In this document: positions 44,901 to 56,900 of the stretch, piece by piece | Numbering within the stretch: the first letter of the stretch is position 1 | Layout of the letters: every line of letters begins with the position of its first letter | Source: Cyclina sinensis | Taxonomy: Eukaryota > Mollusca > Bivalvia > Venerida > Veneridae | Direction of reading: 5' to 3' | NCBI GenBank assembly: GCA_012932295.1 | Contig: JAAONU010000061.1 | Coordinates: forward strand, 62,001-126,000 | DNA length: 64,000 bases | The notes under the pieces: generated by a model | The model's input: the letters and a program-made list of their open reading frames with translations, nothing else | Databases searched by the model: none | Told to the model about the DNA's origin: nothing | Position numbers and translations under genes: made by a program

Positions 44901-47900
44901 TATGATTCCATAACATTCATTCAGTATTTATTTTGAACACTATAGGAATTATTTTGGATCAGCACTTTTTGAAAAAAACATGAAACATAAAATTAAAAAA
45001 AGATGCCATTCTGTTAATATCCATTTGGATCAGAGTTAAATAGGAAAAAATTCAAATGATAGCTTTAATTAGGAAATCAGGGTCATAAATGAAAGATGAG
45101 TGATTTAGTTTTAAGTTAAACACTTTATTAGCTGGTCTGTTTCGAAGAAAAAGTCAAGCTAATATGATCATTGCGTTGTCGTTGTTGTAATCCAACAAGA
45201 AGCATAACTATGGTCCCCATTGTCGACATGTAAAACAGATGATCATGCAACTCTTGTCTATAAACAGATTTGTGTAAAGTTGACAACAGTTTTGAACTTT
45301 CTAACATAAATATTTACCTTCTCTTTTGCCAATTTAGAAGTTACGTAGGTAGATATATACCTGTATTACATACAGTTACTGACATTAAATTTCTAGTTGT
45401 GGTAAATATTTTGCAGCTTGATGAAGCCAAAAGGCCAGAGGACCGTAATAAGGAGGATTCCTCAAACCAGCCTGATGTGAAGTCAGAGGAGAACGCTATA
45501 GAGATGTCAGAAGATTTTGATGCCAAGGTCCAGGACCTTGATGATGTTGATAAAGAAAATGATGATAATGACAATGATAATGGTGATGAAGAAGAAGTAG
45601 ATAAACAGATGGGAGAAGTGGATGATATGGACAATGAGAAACTGGATGAACAGATGTGGGGTAGTGATGAGGAGGAAAATGTAGATGAAGTAAATAATGA
45701 GGAGAATAAAAATACAATTAAATTCTTGCTTCTTTTGTATGAATTCTTTGAACAACAAGATTTGAAGTGGCTTTCAAGGAGTCAGTCTGTGTAAAAATGT
45801 TTGTGATGCAAATTATCCAGATTGATATTTATGGCAACAAACTTACCTTACACTTACTTTCTTTGCATGATATATTGTTTTCTTGGGGTCTTTTAAAATT
45901 GTAATAAGTTTACAAGCTAAGGATTAAATGAGAATTCATTATGGGAAAAGTTGTTTTTCTTAGAGTAGAGAAAAAAGGAAGAATTCTCCTTGTAGCCAAC
46001 AAGCATTTTATACATGTGCATCCAATTGCAGCAGATAATGTCACAATGGTTCAATGTTGTTTTACAGCTGAAGTTAATGTTTTTATTTTTTACCTCTAGG
46101 GACAGAAGGAGGAGTCTGGTCCTGGTGATGGTAAACAGAGTGAGCCAGAACTTGTAGCTAAGGATGATAATCCTGATAAAACAGAAAGTGATAAAGACAG
46201 AGACCAGGGCAGTAAGGATGAGGTGGAAGAAGAGGAGAATGATGAGAAACAGAAACAACATAATCTGGATAATATAGACCAGGTAATGTCTCCCAGTGTT
46301 TTACCCTATTGAAAACTCAGTTACAGAGCAACAAGCTCTAGAAAAAAAAACTTATGGAAATTACCTGTGAAAATGGATTACTGTTTTTAAGATTATGTAA
46401 GAAAACTGAATGGTTATCTTAGTAGATATTATAATGAGGGAGATATTGGGTTTTCAGAACATGGTTTTTGAAAGAAAAAAAAGGTTTTTGAGTTAAATGC
46501 TGATGTTTTGCTGTAACTTTTGTCCTGTTATTATGTGATAGCATGTCAAAATCATTCCTAACTTAAGGATAAGTACAGAGCATTGTTAGAGTCTATGGAA
46601 AGCTCCTCTCTTATGCCCCTAAAAGGGAGATGTGTTCTTAACATTAAGCAGAGCAGTGGTTAAGGGATAGATTACCAGCCCCTCATCTGGAGGTTGTGAG
46701 ATCAAACCTGGGATGTGAGTCTTCAGTGGTCTTTCATATTCTACACTATTGGTGCAGCTGGTTGTTTTAAATTAGCTAGCAGTCAATGGGATTGATAGAG
46801 TTGCTAAAATTTCTTTTTTAAATGATCTTAAAAAAGAAATGTTCAAACTAATTAGTTTCCGATAAGAAAGGTTATTTAAATACTGATGTATGTTTATGTG
46901 TTTATGAAAAAAAGAGATTAACTAACTTCCCTTTATGTTCAGCATGTTTTTAAAGATGAATTCATGTCTTACAGGACAACTATGATGATGACCAGATTGA
47001 CCCCTATCATGGCAAGCAAGAAGAGCAGCAGGCACCAGATGACCTTGACCTGCCAGATGAACTTAACCTTGATGAAGAAATTGATGAAGGGGCTGGCGAT
47101 GATGAAAAACAAATGGAAGAAACAGGTATGAAAAATTCAGTTGCAAATTCAAGACTCAGAAATATTGTATCAAATAGTATTGTTAAATTGTTTCAAATAT
47201 ACATGTGTATATTTTTCCATTATGTTGATTTATCGTTGTTTATTATTTAGAATCTTGTTTCAGTTACAGTCATTCTGAGTCCAGAGTAATACAGTTAGTT
47301 CAATATGTCCTTTAGAAATTCTGATGTTTTTAAGCTCAGTTTACAGAGGGATTTTTTTAGAAAGACCAACAGTTCTACTGTAATTTGTCAGCAACGTGAT
47401 ATCTGTATACTATTGAAAAATGGGCAAAAACATATAACTTGCCAACGCATCTTATTCTAAACTACAGTTTTTTGAAAAGGTTGGAGTTGATTAAAAAAAA
47501 TGTTATTACGAGGAATATCCTGGAACATGTTAGAATGATCTAGCCTCGCCTAATGCTTTGACTTCAGGTCCAGAGAAAGAAGATGACACAAAGCTTCCAC
47601 CAGAAGACATACCTGATGAACCTGAGGATAATGAGAAATCAGAGATGGAGGATAAACAAGAAGTATGTTATTCCTTTTGATTTGTATTTTATGCTTGGAG
47701 TTTGATGTTTCTCTTGACTGTATTTGCTTCATTGCTTTTACTGAATGACTTTTATATTGTGCTAATAGTTTGTTGTGAGTACCAGTCTGCCTTTGCAGAT
47801 TTACACTTTTTCTGTAGGTTAAACATTTCCTGATTAAGGCTAGTTTTTAACATGGACTGGTTTTAGTCGTAAGATTGACCATAGCTTTAATATGTAGACC

Positions 47901-50900
47901 ATAGCTTTAATATGTAGACCATAGCTTTAATATGTAGACCATAGCAAATATGTGTTAATATTAAGAGTTTCCCATCTGTTTGACAGCTTTTGTAATTTGC
48001 ACAGGTTTGATTTGTGCCAGTGTGTTCATTGATGATAGGTTAAATTGTGTATTGACACTTCTTCAGTTATGTTCAAGATACTTGTGTTGTTGCCCTTGAG
48101 TTTAATGACTGCTGTATCTGGGATGTCCCTGACATTAAGTCATATGATAATGATTTTCTCCCAGGATACTGGAGATATACCAGAAGAAGAAGAAGGCAGT
48201 ACTGAGGACAAGATAACAGATGAAGCAAACACAGCTGAAAGTGATGAGAGACTGGAAGAAGAGGGACAAGATGAACCAGGGTTTACTCCTCAGGTCATTG
48301 TCTTACAAATACTCTTTGAACACTTGCTGTAGAAGGTTGTCACCTTTTGATGAGAATAAAAAAAAATGCATCAAACCTCTCTGGTATAGTTTTAGCACCT
48401 GGAGAAGTTAAAAACTAATATCACTTCTTGTTAAAGGGAGAAAAATATAAGAACATTTGATACTTATAAGCAGAAACATTTTGAAATTGTTGTGTTGATC
48501 AATAAAGACAAAAATAGGTGGTTTATTTCATACTTATAGGATGACACAGCAGTTGATGCAGAAGAAAATGAGACCCAGAATGAAGCAGACGACACCACAC
48601 CTGCAGTAGAGCATTATGGGAAGACCTCCCATGATGCAACAGAAAATGTTGAGCAGAGTGACACTGCCCAGGACACAGCTGGACAGACAGCAGAAAATGA
48701 ACAACAGGAGGTATGATTTCTGTACACTTTGTCAGACTTTGACCTTACCTGACTCAGTCTTTGTTTGCTTCAGACAAACTTTAATGAATAATACATCTTT
48801 TTTTAAGCCACTGAAACTTTGTAAGCTGATAATTGAGTAATTTAAGAATGGAAATAATAAATCCAACTTGGTTAATTCAAATTCAGTAATTAATGGTTAA
48901 GATATTAATATCCAGGAAATAAAGCAGAGAAGTAATAAATCAGTCAAACAAAAAATGGTTTGTTATATACATGACAGTGTATCAGAATGCTGTCACCCAG
49001 TTAAATGTCTGAAAAAGACTTTCCTGTTCAGTTACAACAGACCATTTATTATTTATATGGAGTATTCAGTGAAAATCTATTGATAAGTCTGCTGATCATG
49101 GTCTGCACCAGTCACAGGCTTAAACAATTGCTCTCAGCTGGCTAAAGGTTTAAGTTCTATAGAGGTGTGGGAGCTGTATCATTTTTCCTTCTATAAAAAT
49201 AAATACTATGTATTGGCAGTTTTGAAGTTAAGAAAGTATGAAATTTGTAAATAATGAAGGTATTACCCACTATTTTAGTGTTTTAATTATAGCATGTATT
49301 TGTTGCATTTTAATTGAAAAGAAAGATTGATAATTACTCTATACTTGTACTGGTGACAAAATGTCTGTTATGAATAAGACTGCTGTTAAATAGCATACCA
49401 TTTGCAGGTTGATGGTACAGGTCAAGCCAGTACAGATCAGGCTGAAGGTCACCAAGGTCAGAAGTCAACATTGACAGCGGATGCATCATCAAATGGTAAA
49501 AGAAAACAGGTATGTAAGCACACTTGCAAAAAAATTAACCTTCTCTTTTGAGTCTTATTTTCTGTTGAATTTTCTTGTAAAGATACATAATATTGCTACC
49601 ATGTTAAAATAACAAGAATGCCTAAACTGTAGCTTGTTTTACAGTTTTCCACAAAGTTTTGTTTGTCTTGTATTGTAATTTAGGATGTACAACACCCTTG
49701 TGAATTTTCTGTTCCAACAGGAAGACAGACAGCCTGGAAAGTCGGACAGTGACAGGTCACTCGGGTCAGCTGAACAGAAGTACAAAAAGCTGAAAACCAC
49801 TGACTCAACACAGTTTAAACAAAATGAGACAGAAACAGACCAGGTATGTCAACGTTATTCATTCAGGCTGCTGTTGAATCTATGGTAGTGGGCATTAGGC
49901 AGCTGAGTGATAGTGGTAGAAAGTAACCTGATCAGTGTGGCAAAGGAATGTACAAGGTAGTTGGTCATCCTCTTGAGCGCCAAATTAATGCTTCCTATAA
50001 TTTTGTAAATATGTAAGTCTTTTGCATTCTCATTAGAATTACAGTGAGTCCATGACCCCACCCATGTATCAACATGCATGAGAGTCAGCACTTCTTTCAC
50101 TGGGTATCTTGACCCTTAGAAAGTGGATGAATTGCTTGACTTCTTTGTCTTCAAAACCAGTATCACAAGTAAATATACATAGTAAGTGCATAGAACATTC
50201 AACACAATTAAACAATTAAAATAAAATCTAAATTTCATCATTTGGAAATGTCTCATATATTCAAGGATATAAAAGAGCAGAAGAAGTCCGACCTGTATGA
50301 GCATATGAAGGATTCAAAGTCTCACTATGATGCCCAGACACTAGATGTCGCCACTGCTGAACAACAGGAAGAACAAGGGCAATTAACTCAGGACCAGGAA
50401 GATGACAGCTCTGATGTTGATGGTGATGTGGAAATGGCAGAGGATGAGAAAGATACAGATGTATGTTAGATTTCATGGATCATTGTTTTTAGCAGAAATT
50501 GCCTATAGGAGTGTAGTACTTAAGAATTCTATTTGAAAAGTGTATAAATGTTTTGTTTTGTTATTGTTGTTATACCCCCACTTCGAAGAAGTGGGGGGTA
50601 TACTGTTTAACCCTTGTCCGTCCGTCCGTAACAAATTTCCGTTGCAGTTTTCTCAACAACTATAACATGCAGAAGCCTGATATTTCACATATTGCTATAC
50701 CCTATAGTCCCATATGGTGTAAAGCGATTTTATGCTCCTTGCTCATCTACTTCATGTTTACCGAATACTTAGATTTTTACACATAGTTGACATACATTCA
50801 CAATTTCCATCACAGTTTTCTCAACAACTATAACATGCAGAAGCCTGATATTTCACATATTGCTATACCCTATAGTCCCATATGGTGTAAAGCGATTTTA

Positions 50901-53900
50901 TGCTCCTTGCTCATCTACTTCCTGTTTACCGAATACTTAGATTTTTACACATAGTTGACATACATTCACAATTTCCATCACAGTTTTCTCAGCAACTATA
51001 AGATGCAGCAGCCTGATATTTTGCATATTGCTTTATCCTATAGTCCCATATGGTGTAAAGCGATTTTATGCTCCTTGCTCATCTACTTCCTGTTTACCGA
51101 ATACTTAGATTTTTACACATAGTTGACATACATTCACAATTTCCGTCACAGTTTTCTCAGCAACTATAAGATGCAGCAGCCTGATATTTTGCATATTGCT
51201 TTATCCTATAGTCCCATATGGTATAAAGCGATTATATGCTCCTTGCTCATCTACTTCCTGTTTACCGAATACCTAGAAGTTACCAACACACAGAAAAGGA
51301 GGTTCACTTGATCGTGTTTTTGTGAATAAAGACTTCGATGAATCAGAAATCACAGATGTAATACCTGTTCATTATTCTGACCATTTTCATATCCATCTAG
51401 CTGTGCCTTGGATGAAGTTGTATTAAGTTCAGGTAAATACTCAGAAAAATTTGACACTCTTAATACATATGACAAATGCAAATTACATTAAGAAGGTCAA
51501 TTTTCTGATAGCGGGGGTATCACTAGTGAGCATTAGCTCACAAATTTACTTGTTTTTATTGCTATGTTGATGCCCTGAAAACAAAACAAAAGAAAATGTA
51601 ATTTCAATTTTTTTTACCAGCTGCATACAGTATAAGATATTTATATCCAGTATCCCTCTTACGTTTTCAGGAGTTAGAAAAGATAGATGACATACTAAGT
51701 AATAAACTAAAGCAGAAATCTAAGGTGAAGTCAGAAAATACAGAGGAAGAATCAGATGAAAAGATGGAAGCAGACAGTCAGGTCCATGAGTTGCTAGGAG
51801 AGAGAATCCTCACTGACACTGTAGCCAGGGGAGGTGACTCAACCATACATACTGCAATTGAACACCTGCATTTAGACAGCAGTGTAAGTTACATGGAAAA
51901 TGCTGTTCTGGATACAATACAGTTAAATTTATTTTGCTCAAACTTCAGTGGCTTAAATACAACAGTTCCCTTTAACATGACCAATGGTCTTGGCAAAACC
52001 TGTATATTACTCATACTGTTTGACCTCCAAAACCTTGAACCCTGTTTTATTGATCTCTCAGTCCCTACATATCTGTTATAGTACAAATTTACATTCTTTG
52101 ACTCAATCAGGAAAAGCCACAATTGAGACAGAAATGTTTGTTTTCAAGCTTTGCATACTTTGCTCACCTTGAGTTTGTTAAATAATGCCTTAATTTTCAG
52201 TGTTTGTTTCTCATACCATCAAAGTAGCTTAGCCAACAAAAGAAGCAAACCCTTAAAATAAAAACCTTTTAACATCTTACCTACTGACTCGCTGCCCTTA
52301 GCATGAACCGTTTTTGGATTGAAACAAGCTGAACATACTTTCTTCTTTTGTTGCATAAATATATACAAGTTAATTATCAGAATTACATAAAAGATTTTTT
52401 TATTCAGTCCCAAATTACATCAGTTTACATTTCTTTGGAGTTATTAAAAAAACTCCTGATAATGTCATGGTGCACGTGCATGATAATCAGATGCAGAAAA
52501 ACTGCCTATCTCTCAACTCCTTCAGGTTCAAGTTTACGAAGTTTAAGTTTGAAGTGAAGCTTTAAAGTTCGCCAATATTTGGTTGTTTATGTTTTTAGGG
52601 AGACTTACCCATATGATCAAAATTGGCAATGTTTTTTTTTTTTTTTACTTGAATCAAAAATTATAAAAACAAAATGCACATATATATCTTATGGGTTGTA
52701 GTACATTTTTCTCATTTTTCTTTGTTAGATAAAGTGTTACATGTCTTTTTATTTCTAGACATTTGATCTTGAGAGATTAAGGTCAGAACTAGAGAACCAG
52801 CTTGGATCATGGACACAGTCAAATCTTCCATCTGACACAGATGCTGTGAGTAAATAAGAAACAATAAATGTTCCCACCAGGGCTTTAACAATTTCTTTGT
52901 TCCAACTGTAGAAATGTCATTTCTGCTGAAGGACCTGAGTTTTCAGTTTTGTAATAGATAAAAGATATTGTAATTAAAGACAATGTTCATAATGTAAGAC
53001 ATCAAATGAATCCGGCTCTTGTTTATTAGAGCGCCTTAGGGTATTTCTGGATACTTTATGGACGAATGGATACTATGTCATAAACTTTTCGTGATTTTAC
53101 CTAGCTAAGTATGTAGAAAAATACAGAAGCTTTTTACTGGCCTTTATCTGTTGTTTCAATTGTGATATCTGAATAACTAGCGTATGAAGACTGGGAACCA
53201 TGTGACATGTCACTTGCGGGTAAACTCGGACATTACGGGTAATGTCGGATACCAATTATTTTTTTTAAAAATAATGTGACAAGTGCCTGTAAGAAACAGT
53301 AACCATACAATATCATAAACTATGACAAATACTTGACATCTGATTGACCCCAAATATTCATTTCACACAGTATTAATTGTTTCATGACAAATGTATTTGG
53401 TGCCAAAATTGTACATAGACAGCGGACATTGCAGACTTGATGCATTTGACCAAAAATACGGACCACAAGCTCAAATTAGATGAGTAAACTACTCTAAATG
53501 AGTAAAAATTACATAAAGAATGTTCTTTTTCATATCACATAACCCAATACGTTATAAATAGGTAAAGTCTGGACAATTTGAATTACTTTAAATCTATTTT
53601 TCCTCCGAACATTAAATTATAACTTTTAACAAACTTTTAACAACAAATAACATGTTTGAACCTCCTGACTGTCGGTAATATTTAAAACATAACTGTTTTA
53701 TCATATTTAGCTCTTAACAGTAAAGGCATTCAAATGGATACCCTAGAACCTCCTCCTTGGACTTGAATTCAAAATCAGTATTGGTACATTTTCTATGAAA
53801 AAATCGAAAACACCTCTGACAACCAATCCACACAGAATCGTCATAAACACCATCGCATTTGTAGCATTTGTTGGGATCAGTTGGCATATTATCGTCAGAA

Positions 53901-56900
53901 TCATCTTGAACGGAGAAATCACTACTTTCATTATCCGAATCAGTACCCTTTGACTTGCCAATTTTTCTTACGCGACATTTCATTTTACGTTAATTGATAT
54001 CCGGGATTACCCGACATGTGACAATATTATGTCGTGTCTCCGGATACCTGTATTATCAAGCTTAAATGACATTCAGACATTCCAGAAACGGATGGAATCA
54101 CATGTTTACAAATAATTGATACACACATTTAACCTAGATAAACTTAAATCATATTTGTTATACTACACTGCAAAAATCAATACATGTACTAGGCTTAAAA
54201 TTTAAAGTCAGAAATACCGTACCTGTATTATCTAAGATTTTCTGTCCGCAATTTGGATATCTCTCGCTTCTAAAACTTAAAAACCGGAAAAGATAAGTTG
54301 TATTCTCTACTCATGCACATTATAGGTCACGGTTAAAGTCGAAAGGAACAATATCGGAGATAGTATCTGGGATTAGACCGTATCCGAGTTTACACGAAGG
54401 CGCTCTAGTTGGAACACATTTTATAAAATATTTCCAGTAACTTTTGTACCATTTCCTTAAAAAACAGTTTATATGAAAAACTTGAATACTTTCCAATGTT
54501 ATAGGAATCTGCAGCCAGTGAGTTATGGCACAGGTATGAAGCATTGACATGCAGCCTTGCCCAGGACCTATGTGAGCAGCTACGTCTGGTGCTCGAACCC
54601 TCACAGGCAACAAAACTAAGGTGAGTGTGCTTGTGATAAGCTTTTGGCTTTGTCAAACCACACAGAAAATTCAAATGGTTACAATTAATACAATGAAAAG
54701 AACACAGGTTTGTTTCTGTTGAACTCGTTGATCCAGTCATTGCTTTGCAATTCATTGCCACTAAATGGTTACGGTAAGTGTTTGTTTCGGTACCAAGGTG
54801 ATATAAGTTCGAGAATGTTTTAAATTAATAGAAGAGGTTGCATCCTGTCTTCACCTGAATGGGGCTTATGTTTCTACAAAGTTTGGTTAAATTGCTGACT
54901 TTAAAGTTAGTACTATCTCTGATACAGAGTCATGGGTCCAAACCTGCCTCCTACTGACTCTTCATGTCAGGGAATCCTAAATTCCATACATTTGATAGGT
55001 TTCATGTTGCTTAAAGGGAATGATAATTAGTAAGGCTACTCCTGTAAATATCTGATTTCCTATTAAAAATAGGTATTCAGAAGTAAAAAAAAACTAGACT
55101 TAAGTAACCATCTATATCTAAAGAGAAATTGAAACAGGTCTTTGTCTTCAAACATTACATTTCCCATCTACAGAGTGATGATGAGATCAGTTTGTCTGCA
55201 AATTTATGTAATGGCAATTATTTGTCATGTATTTTCAGGGGAGACTACAGAACAGGGAAGCGGTTGAACATGAGAAAAGTTATCCCATACATCGCCAGTC
55301 AGTTCAGGAAGGACAAGATCTGGTTACGAAGAACCAAACCTAGCAAGAGACAGTATCAGATCATGCTGGCTATAGATGACTCCTCAAGTATGGTTGATAA
55401 CCACTCCAAACAGGTAATTGACTGTTGAACATTTATTCTACTGTATCCTTATCTCAGCCTTTTCTTACCACTATGTACGTTTTTTTTTTCTAAACATATT
55501 CCATCTCAAGCTAAGTTTTAGCCTTAACTTTGTAATTGATGCCTTTGATGACTGTAAACCAATAAATGTATTTGTGCTATTTAAGTTAGCAGCTTTTGAC
55601 TTTTGGCTTTGTTTTTCTACCCTCTTTTTTGAAAATGCAGATTTTCTGGCTACAGCAGAAAATAACTCGTCTTTTGAAAAAAATCTTTTACTGTCAGTTA
55701 GTGGGATATGGAATGATACAATTTCATAAGGTATTATTTGCAACTGGTTACAGATGTGTAAAGGCCTCATTGCTTCCTTTTAACCACTCTTTTGTAGGTA
55801 ATGTAATCTACACTATAAATTCTGGTAAAGAAGAAAACAATGCAGCATAAATTTGCCAATTCAGTCTTTACAAAGATTCCTCTCACTCCACAATTAACAC
55901 CTGTTTTGCCACTGAAAGGGATTAAATAGCAAGCTGTTGGCAGCTATGGCACAAAATTGTCAGATTTTAGCATTTGTGAATCACTGGAACAAAACAGAAC
56001 AGAAAATGTAGATCTGCATGTAGCCCTTACATGTATATGCTAGATTGTATGAGATTTAAGTAATAAATTTTCTCAAATTACACTGACAAGTTTGTATATT
56101 TGCTGTAACAACTTCTGTTGTGAGTAATTCACAGCTTGTAAGTTTCTGAAATAGGAATGTCACTGCTAAATTATCTATAGTATGAAAAAAGCAAAATAAA
56201 GTAATTGTGAATTTTTTTTTGTTTACAGTTATGAAAGGCAAAGAAGAAAAAGTTACTTTCAAATGTAGCATGTTTAACTTTGATGAAAGGTTTTCAAATT
56301 GAAACAAAAAAATCAAGAGAAAATACCCATGGTGATATTGTATCTAATTGAAATTTTCAATAAAAATTTATAGAATGAATAAACATGCATGTCACAATTT
56401 TCTTCTTCTGTTTTTGCATTCACATAAACATTAATATTTCTTCTTAAGTTAATTAATCAAGTACACTACATGTTTATTGTGTGTCTGTATTTGTGTTACA
56501 GATGGCCTTTGAGTCCCTGGCACTGATTTCAAATGCACTTACTCTGTTAGAATCTGGCCAGCTTTCAATATGCAGGTGAGTTTTTAAAAAGTTATAATTT
56601 TATAAGCTTATATATTTTTACTTAAACTCATACAGTTGTAAAAAGGTTTTGTCTGGAATTTACAAGTCAGTAGCCTAGTAGCCAAGGTAAGTCAGAATCG
56701 GTAAAAGTTTTACTAAGGTATTTGCATTGACATTGAAATACTGAATTACAGTGGTAGTTGAATAGTTAAGATCTCTGACTTGTTAGTATGTAACCTCTCA
56801 GGTCCAGTGGCTTGAACTTCAGTGCGGCACTATTCCCCACTAACTTGTCCAGTATTCAAGCAGTGTTGCAGTTTTCAAAAGTATGACTTGGTACTGCTTT

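Noticed and set aside
45341..45758. Antisense frames opposite the acidic exon
   Set aside because: Low-complexity antisense of GAT/GAA-rich MDN1 coding sequence (Ser/His/Ile-rich); shadows of exon 45.
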